Notes: generated by a model from the sequence alone, not told the origin. Counted from the stretch's first letter, positions 12,501-24,499 are shown. The stretch: DNA of 64,000 nt from Branchiostoma floridae (GCF_000003815.2 NC_049987.1:8357858-8421857); one strand, 5' to 3'. Translations and numbers: made by a program.

Positions 12501-12874
12501 ACAATGAGTTTGTGCATATATGCAATGAAATACCCACAGCTTCATTAAGATACCTGTTGCACTACACTGATACAATTTATTTACTTATTGTGATACAAAA
12601 TAAAAACAAACTCGTACTCACTGAGTTGGGCGTACGACTTGGCCAGTGTAGTATCATTATGCACGGTGTAAGTATGACTGTAACACGTTGGGCTGAGCTG
12701 ACCAGTGGATAAAAGGTCCAGAACACTTGTCCAGTTGATCGGTTTATTCTTCTCCATTTCTGCGAAGTAGGCAGGAAAGTCATCCACGATTGCCTGAGAC
12801 TGTGCCGCAGTAGTTTGTGGACAGCCACACAGCGACAGCACGACTAAGAGCATAACTCCTGCTGTACCCTTCAT
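3503..12874 (-). CDS. NRF-6-like membrane acyltransferase, gene A (16 exons)
   Basis: Predicted 716-residue member of the nose-resistant-to-fluoxetine family (NRF domain plus acyltransferase-3). Coding exons in transcript order: 12874-12622, 11453-11284, 11142-11052, 10868-10775, 9291-9188, 8823-8656, 8052-7956, 7628-7527, 6710-6527, 6114-6035, 5858-5772, 5607-5484, 5092-4888, 4501-4359, 4180-4003, 3573-3503. Phases join without a stop. The start MKGTAGVMLL opens a signal peptide. The NRF part carries NNAVDRPEGIQAMYCLV and GVCVPKSCS. Exon 6 holds LHGIRVISALWIIFGH, the first acyltransferase helix with its conserved Arg and probable catalytic His. Exons 9-15 are hydrophobic. Intron 6 starts with GC (AAG|GCAAGT). 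Exon 4 lacks three residues relative to gene B, and exon 13 has a 27-bp in-frame duplication. Its closest relative is gene B. Family members in C. elegans act in lipid and yolk transport and in drug response; the substrate here is not known. Confidence 0.87.
3807..3961. mobile_element. MITE in intron 15 of gene A (shared with gene B)
   Basis: Ends TAGCCTCCAAAGCAGGCTCT and AGAGCCTGCTATGGAGGTTA are inverted copies. The same element lies at 15922-16087 in the equivalent intron of gene B, so it was present before the duplication. Confidence 0.75.
6795..7526 (-). repeat. 56-bp exon-8-derived array, interrupted (gene A, intron 8)
   Basis: Well-preserved unit ends lie at 7471, 7415, 7359 and 7303 after the exon end at 7527, all 56 bases apart. 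After an inserted inverted-repeat element (about 7035-7260), degenerate units continue with ends near 7017, 6962, 6909 and 6854. The older units farther from the exon are more diverged. Confidence 0.88.
7035..7260. mobile_element. Inverted-repeat element inside the gene A exon-8 array
   Basis: TACCCCTG at 7035-7042 is matched by CAGGGGTA at 7253-7260. CCCTGTCACAT at 7038-7048 is matched by ATGTGACAGGG at 7240-7250. About 226 bp, no coding capacity, splitting the 56-bp repeat array. Probably a non-autonomous DNA transposon (MITE). Confidence 0.65.
9345..10250. mobile_element. Outer foldback element in intron 4 of gene A
   Basis: Left arm AAGCATTTGCACGAACCCTA is matched in inverse by a right arm ending about 10250 (reverse complement AAGCATTCGCACGAACTCTA). 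Both arms hold repeated CACGAA words. A second element (9473-10065) sits inside it. Confidence 0.7.
9473..10065. mobile_element. Inner MITE-like element nested in intron 4 of gene A
   Basis: The left end begins CCCTTCACACGAGAGCACG, with GGAATGCCGTCAGAATGAA nearby. About 60 bases of it recur inverted at 9880-9939. The right end is GGTTTCAGTGTGAAGGCCCT. A related, truncated copy in the opposite orientation lies in gene B intron 4 at about 21,810-22,090. Confidence 0.72.
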
Positions 12875-13206
12875 TTTGCTGTCCTCTCAGGTACAGTCAG
12901 CAGACGAACGATGTATGCTGTAAGAAATGTTCAGTCACTCTCAAGGACAACTACAAAATGTTCGCGTGCGACCCGACACCATCTGTTTACCCAGTTTCAT
13001 TCAATTCTTTTCTGATAATTCCTTTCAGTCGCTGGCAAGACGTGCCTGGCATATGGAATTAACTACGGAAACACAGATAGGCAAACACACTGAAAAAATA
13101 TCATGTAAATTTGTCGTTCCCGTCGCTGTGGGTTAAATGGCAAACAAAAAAATCGAGTCACAAGCGTACATATTAGAGTCATCATTCAAGATTTTCTGGT
13201 AAATTA

Positions 13207-13241
13207 CCGCATGTACAGACTGTGTCAGTCTGTACATGTGG
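13207..13241. repeat. Short perfect hairpin upstream of gene A
   Basis: CCGCATGTACAGACTG and CAGTCTGTACATGTGG form a 16-base stem with one mismatch and a three-base loop. No function can be assigned. Confidence 0.6.
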
Positions 13242-13399
13242 TAAGACGTGACCAGCAGACAAAATTAACCGTTAGGGAAACACAGACAGACAGGCACACT
13301 GAAAACAAGGCAGTGGTAAAAGAAACTCTACAAGTAGAACACGGAAAAACGGCCTTGTATTTTATTTGATGGAAATGGGAAGCAGGTATTCTAACATGA

Positions 13400-14480
13400 C
13401 TGTACTGCACTGTACTGTTTTATGAGTAACTCATTTTTTGCTGTTTCTTTTCTCGAACCTAAACTTTTCATATTCTTGAGAGGATGATGCAATGTGGCCG
13501 ATGCAATCACTCTCATAAATATTTGAGTTCGCACAGAAGACTTTTGTCTACATAATGCGATGATTCACCTCTCATTGAATCAAACTATGCACGTGACTAT
13601 TGATACTAGCACACTTGGCAATGACCCAAGTAAGGTCAGTTAAGGACATTGAGTGGTTCAGGGTGAAACTTTCTGGTTATGTCTTTTACTATAATAGTCG
13701 CTTGTAGAAGTTAGGGCTGTGTGTCAGGTGGTGCACTGGATCTGTGTTAGCCTATGGATGGATATATTTTTATTGCAACATAAAAGTAAAACAGTACACA
13801 GTGGTGCCGTACACAAGAAAACTGGCTTATATTAACAGCACCGCTGAACAAAACATGATATATTTGTATAGAACAGAAAACGTCATGTAAACAGGAACGT
13901 CAGATGTACAGAGGTGGACAATTGAATTACAGCAAAAAACAACAGCTAACATGTTTTGACAGTAAAAAATATCAGCAAAAAATGCCGGTTGAAATGCATC
14001 ATAAGTCAATTTTGAAAACGTTTACTGTATTCATTTATTTATTCAAATTTGTTCATTTAAGTAAGTATTAATGAGCTATGGCATTAGTTAGAGTGTTGAT
14101 TTTAGATGACAGCTAGGGGGGCGTTTGAGTGACAAGTACACAGTAGCACAGTCAGTAGGACCTTCTGCAAGGCTACTTCACAAGTTCAGACTTGTTACCC
14201 GAAGGTCTCGTGCTTGTTGTCAGCATTGTCGTTTTCTGAGTGATAACAGTGAAGAATAGCGGCAGATCGCTGTACGTTTGCATGCTAGTAGCCAGGATTT
14301 TACTTGGCGAGACTAGCGCCCATGAGGGTCCAGGGCTATGCACTTTTCGTTACACCATGCACTGTATTCTCTTACTGTTATGGAAAAATGTTTGCGGTGG
14401 TTTTGAATTCGCGGCAAAGCGGCCGCAGCGAAAGCCGCGAATATCAAACCACCGCGAAAGTTTCTGCATTTACAGTGCCT
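13400..14480. other. Intergenic between gene A and the gene B flank
   Basis: No gene is seen. Positions 13,560-14,250 are paralogous in patches to 24,820-25,110 upstream of gene B, which marks the duplication. Positions 14,390-14,470 hold a GCGGTGGTTTT-type palindromic repeat also found at 37,560-37,775. Confidence 0.5.
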
Positions 14481-14640
14481 GGCAATGATTTATCTTGGCG
14501 ACGCCTCCGGGTGAAGGTTCTAGGCCTCTCCTCTTTGAATTCAAAAGGAAGATTGAGCAAAAATGAGACTGAAAAATTGATAAGGACAATAAATTTATTT
14601 TCTGAAGTGAGCATCATGTAAATAAAGCTGTGTTGGTTAT

Positions 14641-14683
14641 GTATGAAGCAAGGAGGTTAAAAAAAACCTCCTTGTATGAAGCA
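14641..14683. mobile_element. 23-bp hairpin insertion with 10-bp target duplication
   Basis: GTATGAAGCA at 14641-14650 and again at 14674-14683 flank a 23-base palindrome, AGGAGGTT...AACCTCCTT. The paralogous flank of gene A at 2447-2456 has a single GTATGAAGCA and no hairpin, an intact empty site. Confidence 0.8.
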
Positions 14684-15011
14684 AACAAATCACTTCACTT
14701 GCTGCGTGAATGCCAGCTACATTTTAGTGGATTTTAAGGACCATCGATCATCAGGTTAGTGATTTCTATTTTTCAATCCAATTTGACAAAAACTGGATAT
14801 AAATTGTCATTAGTCATGAATTGTGATGTTCACATTTTGCTATTCTATTTATTCATTTCATTGTGAAATTTATGTACAATCTTACAAAGACTTCAATTAA
14901 GTAATCATAATGTAGTAATAGATTGTACATATGCCAAGGCCTTAAGCTCCTCAGTATTTGACAAATGTACTATTTGTCTTTTCTGACTGTTCCACTACCC
15001 ATACAACATTA

Positions 15012-15063
15012 CCCATGTGATAGGTGCCATTGCCCATGTGATAGGTGCCGTTGCCCATGTGAC
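15012..15063. repeat. Short 21-bp minisatellite downstream of gene B
   Basis: Two full units and part of a third of the same 21-base motif found at 2799-2976, in the duplicated flank. GATAGG replaces GACAGG in the units. This is the short allele-like counterpart of the larger array. Confidence 0.85.
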
Positions 15064-15623
15064 GTACCAGAACCCATGTGTACATAGACTGTACAGAGCC
15101 TGTACTGCATGTAGTTAACGTTACCCATGTAATTCTTCTAATATATCTTATCACTCCATATGCAATAGTAGAGACTGCATAGACACTAGTCTTAGTTTCT
15201 TGGTATATTTTAGAATGAAGAAAAAAAAAGCTTAAAAAATACTTTAATTTGTATGTTAATCTCCAAATCTCTAGTGATATTAGTTATTACTGTGTAATGT
15301 TCTCTCTTGCAAATGTGGGATAGGTCCAAGTAAAAAGCTTGGAATTTGAAGCATTTGCCATTGTGTTAATTAATGTTACACCGATACCGTCTAATTTAAT
15401 GAAATATGGCACAAATATTGTCATGTTGTAAATGTTAGTCCACCAAGATATGCAAGGTCTCACATGGGTGACATGACATTGTAAATGGTTATAATACTTG
15501 AATTATGATTAAATGTTAGCGAAGATCAATGCCACCTAGGCCTATAGCCTAAAATGGATTTCCATGTTGACGGTTCCATGACTGTTCCCCTTGCTACTGC
15601 AGACAAAAATGTTGAAGTCATTT

Positions 15624-18600
15624 CTAACATCCATTAGGACCAGAGGTGCCCTTGCCGTCATGGGGTGGCAGTGGTGGGTCTGGGTCACACTCAACTGTGG
15701 GGAAACAGATTGTCGTCAACACAAAGGCTTTAAATATTTCTAGTGGACTTTAACTCCCTAAAAATGCATAGTTGTCCTGTTGTGACAGAAAAGAAGACAA
15801 GTAACGATTGAAATCATTGAACAACTTGGCAGCATTTGCCTCGATCTGGTTATGTACCCGGTTTGTTTGGTTGTGAATATCAGCAATGGAAAGACATTTA
15901 GTTCGTGATTTTGTCCTGGCTTAGCCTCCATAGCAGGCTCTTTAGGCCTTTTCGTTGTTTTGTTTTTCTCACGATACACTTTTGCTGGCAATTTCTCTTT
16001 GTACTCGGTCTTCAGCACAAACGGTGTTAGGAGCAAAAACAAAATGAAAAAAGTTCCAGAGAGCCTGCGAGCCGGCTATGGAGGCTATACCTTGCGCACA
16101 CATGTAAATTGGACTGTGATGACAATACCTGCTTTCATGGCCATACTGTCATGACCGTCCTCTGCAGTTGTCTCAGGTTTAGCCTCTCTGCCCCTGCGAT
16201 TGGGAAGGAGGATCTTCTCCAGCTCCAGGAAGGGAGCCTCCGCCATCATGGAGGCAGCAAAACCACACAAGAGAGACATGAAGGAGAAACTCACAAACAT
16301 GAACCACTGCGGGAAGAAAAGGCATGATGAGACAAGGTTGGATATACTGGTAATCTTACAGTTCAGAAGTGGATTCATACATGGCTTTGAAAGAAATGGG
16401 TCCACCTGTGTCCAGAGAAAAGAAAATTGGGTTACCAAACTATAGGTAGGTTTTCTTGTATGGCATGGAGTGCACTGAGGTACTGCAGTCACACCTAACG
16501 CCATGCAAGCAAATCAGACTGCTTTTATTTCTGTCTGTTAGTCTTGACAAGTGTCTTACCCAGGTGAGGGATGAGTACAACCGTGGGCCCCTGTAAGCCA
16601 TGTAGTAGGCCTGTATGATCATGGGATGTATGATGTACGCCGTGTAGGTCAGGCGACTTAACGGCAGCCAGCCACTCCACGACAGGAACTCTGTGATGAT
16701 ACCTGCCAGAGACCACAATTATATTAAAGACCAAGGCTGTACTATGATTTATATGTAAAAACATCCCATGAATACTAACGTAAACTACCAGACTTCAGTC
16801 TGGTCCCAACCATGGCACATCAGCGGAGACAGGTTAAGACAGTTTAGCAAGTATAGGAGTTACTCTTCAAAACAGTTTTGAAATGCAATATTCATTAGCA
16901 GCTAATGCATATTGTGTCTCAGTCTCTCACTCAGATACAGAGTCACTCAGATATCAGACATTGACTCAGATACAACTTGTACAGTTCTACAGAGCATATA
17001 CTGGTTTCCTCGACTACCAGCTAAAATTTACAATTGTTAGTCATATTTTTAAACACACAACGATCAAAAGCTCTGGGGAAGACATTTTAAAGTCATGCTT
17101 CTAGCAGCCCTTCTACAAGTGACGGTCCTAGAAGCATAATGGTCAACACCTCGAAGTCAGGAATATCTAGGGAACACCGTAATCCTGCTAGACTTGATGA
17201 TTTGCAGACTGATAGCTCTTTATTACCATGGTGTTGCGGTTTGGATGACTGGTTTCAACAGTGACAGGTAATTCTGAGCTCCCATTGGATTGAGTTGATT
17301 GTGATAAATTTCGTAGTTCTTGGATTGGGAATTTTTTTCTCAGGTTAGACGTCTATTACCAAAAGCTCTTGTGGAGGAGGCCCTATCAGCCCCTGGCAGC
17401 TTGATTGATGTAACATAAGCTAATCTACCTCCGTATCCCACACAGCATGCGTACACAACCCAAGCAACTCCTGCAGCAAACAAACTTCTTTCAAAGGCTT
17501 TCCAGGCGGGATGGCCGAGAAGGTTGGCTTCGGGAGCACCGAATGGGGTGAAAAAGGCCACCAGAGCGCAGGTAGTACCAACAATCCAACCCAGCAACAT
17601 CAACCCCTGCAATACAGAGAGGTTCATGTTACCACAAACATCTATAGAGAAATTACTGCAGCAAAGCAAATTATACTTATAAGTGTGCAATAACAAACTG
17701 GCTGTGCATATTCTTGAGCAGTGACTATGTATGTTATGATATTACATGTATATAGATACATAGCACATACATACCACCTTAACACGTTTCTAAGCATCCT
17801 TATCAGAGTCTGTGTCGATGGGGATCTCCACGACTAGAATCGGTGATTCGAATTCTGCCATATCTCAATATCTGACATATACTGATAATATTGTAGTATA
17901 TAATTTCTTCCAACACAAAAGTATACACGGATCAAATTTTGATATGTGTATACAGTTGTACTAGGATTCCTACCAACATATTTGAGCTTCATCGATATGT
18001 ACATTTTGTATCATGCAAGTAACAAAGCTTACAGTTGTTATACATGCATGTCGGTGTAAATAAGTCAACTTTGACTTTATTTAGGTTACGACATGAACAA
18101 TACATTGTGGGCACTAGACAGCAGGCTATGTCAACTTAGTCTACGCTATTTTTTATGTATAACTGTACCCTTGTATTAGGAGTGTCCGGGACTTTCCTGT
18201 TGGTCCTGAAGAGCAGGTAGCCCAGCAGTATGCCGATGAGGTATGGAGCCATCCTGGTGAACGACCATCGGTAGGTCGTGTAACTGTAGCTTTCTCCATT
18301 CACACTACAGAAAAAGAAGCACATAATCATGAATTTTCATCTTATCGAACAGTAATCTGAAAGAGGAAAAAATATATGTAAATATCTATAAAGAAAGAGA
18401 GACCGAGACAGTTATGCATATTTAAGATGCTACTTCAAGTATCCAAACTACTTACTTGACCAGGAAATGGTACAAAATTCCATTTAGAAGCCAACTGGAT
18501 CCGATCAAAAAACAGGCAACTGCGACTCCAACTTTTGGGTACCTATACATGTAAAGGGCAGAAGAAAAGCTCGTAAAGATCACGCTTTCAGAAATCAGTA

Positions 18601-21600
18601 CTAATGTAGCAGACATTTCTGTGGAATCTAAGAAATATTCGGCGTTATCGGTGTTATGTTGTTTTCATTTAAACGTTACGTAAATAACAAGCCATAAGCC
18701 TGCCAAGGAGTTAGGTAGTGAAAAGTGCAGTCTAAGCAATTTTTCACATTGGGTCACTAACCTGTAAAGCACTACGAGTAGCCCTGTAAGTGTTACGTAC
18801 AGCTGCATGTCCGCACCAAGGTACCAGCCATGAGTAAAACACTGTTAAATGGGAAAACAGTGATTGTTAGATTTTTTATAATGTAAACGTCGGAGATGCC
18901 TTCCATAATCAAGGGCTATTAAAAAATGCAAATCAAAACTCTCTGCCCCAAAAAGCTAGATCTACCACTCAAGCATCGCGACCATAGCATATCCACAGCA
19001 CGAGATATCAAAACCAGAAATTCCGCTGCAGTACCGGTACCTTAGAAAGTTGCTAGGGGGCATTCTCATCATGTTTTCCCCACCTTAGACCCACCTACCA
19101 AATATCATATGGATCCATCCACAATTTCCTGACAAATCAACGGCACTAAATAACTTTCTTGGCAAAGTAATTATTTGACCTCACCCTTTGTCCGACAAAG
19201 TTGTTGATGTACAGCAGATTCGCCCACCAGTACTTCTCACAGTTTTGCACAAAGTCCATGGTGAAGTTATCACGGATAGCCCACCATGGCCCAGACCCCA
19301 TGTACGCAATCAGGCACGTGAAAATCATGATCAGGAGGGCCAACACTGGTGTCAACCTGGGCATACCAACCAACACATGGACTTTAGTACTGAATGCTTA
19401 TACCCCTATGTGTCTTGCGTGTGGTCAACATCGAAAGAGACCCAACGCAAGATAAGGCACATAGACCATAGTCTGCCCATATAAACTGTGCTACCGGAAC
19501 TAAGACTTGTAGACCATAGTCTTTCCATGTAAACTGTCCTACCTGAAATAACGGTGTAAGGCGTGTAGACCGTAGCTATAGTCTCTCGATGTAAACTGTC
19601 CTATCTGAAATAACGGTGTAAGACGTGTAGACCATAGTCTCTCCATGTAAAATGTCATACCTGAAATAACGGTGTAAGACGTGTAGACCATAGTCTCTCC
19701 ATGTAAACTAACCTACCTGAAATAACGGTGTAAGACGTGTAGACCGTAGTCTCTCCATGTAAACTGTCTTACCTGAAATAACGGTGTAAGACGTGTAGAC
19801 CATGGTCTCCCCATGTAAACTGTCCTACCTGAAATAACGGTGTAAGACGTGTAGACCATAGTCTCCCCATGTAAACTGTCTTACCTGAAATAACGGTGTA
19901 AGACGTGTAGACCATAGTCTCTCCATGTAAACTGTCCTACATGAAATAACGGTGTAAGACGTGTAGACCGTAGTCTCTCCATGTAAACTGTCCTACCTGA
20001 AATAACAGTGTAAGACGTGTAGACCATAGTCTCTCCATGTAAACTGTCCTACCTGAAATAACGGTGTAAGACGTGTAGACCATAGTCTCTCCATGTAAAC
20101 TGTCCACCCGTCTTCTTCATCTGCTTCATGAAGAGATACGTCACCAACAAACCACTGGAAGATGATATTTGAAATATTTTCAAATACAATTCAATCTCCA
20201 CAATTTCATCGTTGACATCTATCACTCTTCGTCAATGTCACTACATTGACACTGAAGAAGAGTGATGGATGTCACTCGAAACGTCCCGAAGTAAATCCGT
20301 TTTAATCCAGTTGTAGAGATTGAATTGTATTTGAATATTGTTTACCTGGATGTCTAACCATCATAAATGGATGAAAAGTATGTTTTGAAGCTAAGCACGA
20401 AGTCTATAGACATGCATAAATCATTGATATAGTCCCATTGCCATTGCAGAGATAGGAGCATAATGATTTTGCTATTGTAGTGCAATCAAAAAGTACTTTC
20501 TAGATTTATATTGAAATAAAAGACAAACATCACACGTGTAGGTGCAATTATAGAGCCCTGAATGTTCCATGTGGTCAGTCAACGTGACATTGATGAAATT
20601 GTATGCTAGGTTTCATGTTCGTTTGTGCAAAAGAACTCATGATGGCCTACGTGATATATTGAGAGTTATTTGGAGACTAAGGTTAGAGGCTCGCGTATAC
20701 GTACCTGAGCAGAAGGAATGTGTCGACTGCCATGTCATAGTTACCGCGGATGATCAAGAACCACCACTGCTTTCCATCTTCCGTTTTTTCAACCTTGTTA
20801 GCTGTAATCAATAACTATTAATGGTTTAATGTTTTTCAAAACCTATAACTAGTGCAATGAATCGAAGGCAGCTGAGAAAATTGTTTTCTACAAACCGTTT
20901 CAGATACAAGATAATTCGAATTCACTTACAGCTAGATATGTAAAGGTTATCGGTAGAAATTAGTTCTATGCTGTTTAACCATCTACTGCCACGCCGAGTG
21001 CCTGTTGCCTGTGGAAGCAGGGCCAGATGACTTAGGCCGAAGGGCCGGCTACATAGATACAGAGAGAACGAAACACGTATAGATCACTTGTTCTTGAAAG
21101 TCAATTGACATTGATACTTGCCTGTGTCGATGGGGGGAAAGCCATATACGTGGCCATAGATGATCCACAGTGCGCTGATAACCCGAATGCCGTGAAGCGC
21201 CGGAAGTTGTCCGGGGTGCTGGTACGTGTTGAACACCTTCTTCGTGTTGGAGTACACCGAACAGGACAGACAGAACCGGCCAACTCGTGCTGTCAGATGG
21301 ACAAACAACGGGGCAAGCAATTGAGAGTTTTATTCCGCGATAAAAGAACGCTTTCTGTTCATAAAGAATACATCAAGGTGAAAGTACTTGCATCAATATC
21401 AGGCTTTGGGTCACTTCAATTGCACTCATATGGAAAGCTTGTTGGCAAGTGCTTTACTTTGTGTACGGTAATAGCGCCAACGCCTTTATAAGATAATTAC
21501 AGTCACGATTAAACTGCCTTTCATAGACACTTACAGGTGGTAAATGGTTTTCGCTCCTCCTCAGGAAACCGGATGGTGATGAATAACTCATAAGATGTGC

Positions 21601-23906
21601 TGACTGCAAGAACGCAGAGGATGATGGCGATAACAGTCCTGTGGCACAAGGTAAGCTTGACATTGTTAAACGTTGTCACATATTAGTGATGATTTTTCTT
21701 GTAGTAAAACCAGTCACTGTAATATTGGCGAGTCTACATGCATAGAGTCCGCGGTTTTTAAGTTCGCCTATGAAAAGTCGTCGACAGTATCTAAAAAAGA
21801 CTAAGTCTTATAGGGCCTTCACACTGAAACCGAATCAGCAGGAATCAAGCAGAACCAGGCGGATTGAATTATTTGCAAAATTCGTGCCACATTCGTGGCC
21901 ATTCGGGTGGGAATTCCAAAAGGGCCTTAAATCCCCTTCGCACGAGAAGGAATGAGCCAGAATGCCGCCAGAATGAAAATTCTTTTCTATTCCTGTGCAT
22001 TCGTAGTGTATTCTATAGACATTCCGACTACATTCCAGATATTCTTTCAGACACATTCGGGCAGGATTCGAGATGGCCTGCCGTTTATAGTCATCAAGTC
22101 AATCACGTTTTCCATGGTACTTCAGTCATTATTTCATTTGATGTTTGTATAGTCCTGATCTTACATATATATATACTAGTATCAGAGACTGCAATATGAC
22201 TTCCCAAGCAAAGCGTATCTTGCGCACTGGGGGTATTTCAGCGAAGTCTTTGTCGCAGTAAGGGCGACATTAGCTGAAGTATGAGTAAGCTGGTAATGTT
22301 AACTCACAGCGCAACAATCGCTCCAGTTGAGTATGTGGCGTAAGTCTCCTCCCTCTGACAGTACACGTTAACCGGAAGCCAGGATGGCATCGGCTTCACT
22401 CCGAGAAAGCCTTAAGAAGAGAGTAATTAGAAATAAGCAAACCAAGATTATGGTGCACTGTGTCCACCTTGTATCTATCTATGAATCTATGAAATAACTT
22501 TTTATGACCAATTTATTTCTTGTTCTCACCCTCACATCAGTTTGAGGTTTCCATGGAATGTCATGCATATATTCAAATTAACATGGCCTAATTGTTAAAA
22601 CAACGTAACTTGGCTTTTCCATGTGCTTAAAATCTTACACGATCACAACCATCATATGACAACTGGGCAGTTGTACATCAAACGTTACAACGAAGTTTTC
22701 AAAGATCACTTGTTCACTCACATAGCTGGTTACAATACTAACATACCTGTTTCTGTGAGGTCTTGTACTTCGGATTCACTGCAAGATTTAGGAACGCAGA
22801 CACCTTGTCTGAAGTTTGCATCACTATCATATAGATTCTGGGGGGAAAGGGGATCATTTGGCTTCATAAATGTGCTTGTATCTACCTGCCGTTTGACAAG
22901 ACAGACGTTATCATCACCTTATGCTACAACTACAGCTAAAAAATCGATTCAGTTGGTCTTCCTTTATATGTTGCGTTCGCCGTACGTAATGCCCTTACCA
23001 GTTCTGCGGCCTCCGGTGTTTTTGCCCACGACACAAGGCAGTACATGGCCTGGATATCTTCCGGCCTGTCCACAGCGTTGTTAGCATCCTCTGTGCACTC
23101 TTTGTAGTTTCCGATGTCCAACCAGTTGCCTTCGAATACTCCCGAAGGTGTCAGTTTCCCTGTGCTGTCCAGCACTGGGATGGGTTAGGGGTACAGACGG
23201 TCAGTGAACGGATAAAGGGTCAGATTCTGTGTAAAATTTGGCTTAATTCAATTACCCGCCACCATAGTCGTCGAAGGATTCAAATTATAATTAGTATGAC
23301 GTCAATCAAAAGCCCGTATGCAACATTGTACGTTACAAGGAGGGTTGAAGTGGTATATCATAGCATTTTTGCTGTCATTGTGCAAATAATGAAATAATCT
23401 GCATAATCAATGTTTAGCAATGTTCGCAATAGCATGCAAAATGTACGACTATGTATGACTAAAAACAACAAAACAAACAAAGCGTAAAACTATTTGTTAT
23501 TTCTTTGGATGAAATTCTTTCAGCACTCAGTAAAATAGCTTGAACGCAGCGACGCCGCAAACGCGCCTCAGCGTCAGTGAGATACACGCTGCACTACAAT
23601 TTATCATACTTGTGATATAAAATCAAACTTGTACTCACTAAATTGGGCGTAAGACTTGGCCAGTGTAGTATCATTATGCACGATGTAGGTATGGCTGTAA
23701 CACGCCTGGCTGATCTGGCCAGTGGACAAAAGGTTTAGCGTACTTGTCCAGTTGATCGGTTTATTCTTCTCCAGTTCTGCGAAGTAGCCTGGAAAGTCAT
23801 CCACAATTGCAGGAAAGTCATCCGTATGCACACTTGCTGCAGTAGTTTGTGGACAGCCGCACAGCGACAGCACGGCTAGAAGCATAAGTCCTGCTGTACC
23901 CTTCAT
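15624..23906 (-). CDS. NRF-6-like membrane acyltransferase, gene B (16 exons)
   Basis: Predicted 717-residue tandem paralogue of gene A. Exons in transcript order: 23906-23639, 23174-22999, 22837-22747, 22410-22308, 21638-21535, 21289-21122, 20801-20705, 20154-20053, 19356-19185, 18841-18762, 18542-18456, 18304-18169, 17606-17429, 16702-16560, 16306-16129, 15694-15624. The chosen ATG gives MKGTAGLMLLAVLSLCGC, a signal peptide aligned with gene A; an in-frame ATG 30 codons upstream would bury it. DDFP occurs twice after the signal peptide, apparently a small in-frame duplication. Exon 6 carries LHGIRVISALWIIYGH (conserved Arg and His of acyltransferase-3) and ends at a GC donor, ACAG|GCAAGT. 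Exon 8 is followed by ten 56-bp copies of its own 3' end. The last exon ends at the same shortened tail as in gene A. It is probably a multi-pass membrane enzyme; acceptor and donor are unknown. Confidence 0.87.
15922..16087. mobile_element. MITE in intron 15 of gene B (shared with gene A)
   Basis: Inverted ends with TAGCCTCCATAGCAGGCTCT on the left and GAGCCTGCGAGCCGGCTATG near the right. It is the same family and same intron position as 3807-3961. Confidence 0.75.
19485..20052 (-). repeat. 56-bp tandem array derived from exon 8 plus splice donor (gene B, intron 8)
   Basis: Ten copies follow the true exon 8 end at 20053. Unit ends are at 19997, 19941, 19885, 19829, 19773, 19717, 19661, 19605, 19543 and 19495. 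Spacing is exactly 56 except for one 6-bp insertion and a shortened last unit. In gene orientation each unit repeats the last ~51 bases of exon 8, ends in ATTTCAG and is followed by GTAGG or a close variant. Copies differ from the exon at only a few bases. Confidence 0.95.
20179..20335. mobile_element. MITE in intron 7 of gene B
   Basis: CAAATACAATTCAATCTC near the left end and its inverse GAGATTGAATTGTATTTG near the right end bound about 157 bp, with an inner hairpin (ATCACTCTTC / GAAGAGTGAT). It begins 25 bases before the acceptor of exon 8 on the gene strand. Confidence 0.8.
21810..22090. mobile_element. MITE in intron 4 of gene B, inverted relative to gene A
   Basis: It begins TATAGGGCCTTCACACTGAA and then matches the reverse complement of 9880-10065 through CCCCTTCGCACGAGAAGGAA. 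The 3' part is truncated or diverged. Confidence 0.7.
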
Positions 23907-24149
23907 CTCGCTGTCCGCTCGGGTACAGTCAGTTCGACGAACGATGTGTGCTGTAAGAAATGTTGAGTCACTCTGAATTAAACTGGTGGATGACAAAAGG
24001 TCAAGTTACGCGCGTACAGTTTGGGAGTTATCCTTCAAAGTATTTTCTGTTAAATCCCTGTCAACCCATGGCAAGATGTGCCTAGCATATAGAATTAACT
24101 AGGGAAACACAGATAGACAGACATTCTGACAAAAATATCAAAATAACAT

Positions 24150-24460
24150 GCAAATTTGGCGTTCCTTGTTCAGTTATCCTCCTTAGAAGATTTTGACATA
24201 AACGCCATGCATTTCCAGAGCAACCTGCTAGGGGGTCCAAACTTACACCACTTACGTCAGAAACTATCTGCCACCAAAGAAAATCAAGACCATAGCACAT
24301 CCAGGTAAAAAGATACAAAAAAACGGAATTTCTGCTGCAATACCAATGTCACATACCAGAGGGCCCAAAATAATCTTGACCTTGGTCTTCGTAACAACTA
24401 CCCACATACCAAATATCATTGTAATCCACCCAGAGATTCTGTTATGCTGACTACAGAAAT
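24150..24460. repeat. Dispersed repeat upstream of gene B
   Basis: It shares phrases such as AGATTTTGACA, GCTAGGGGGT, CATAGCACATCCAG and ACCAAATATCAT with copies at about 6,285-6,480, 18,940-19,140, 36,160-36,390 and 53,100-53,480. This is an abundant non-coding family. Confidence 0.65.
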
Positions 24461-24499
24461 CTAGAAATGGCCTTCAATCTTATTCCAGTCAACTTGGGA

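Noticed and set aside
16085-16504. 139-codon minus-strand open frame
   Set aside because: It is exon 15 of gene B read through into intron 14; only 16129-16306 is exonic.
23904-23996. Upstream ATG of gene B (30 extra codons)
   Set aside because: It would place 30 hydrophilic residues before the signal peptide, and gene A has no counterpart.
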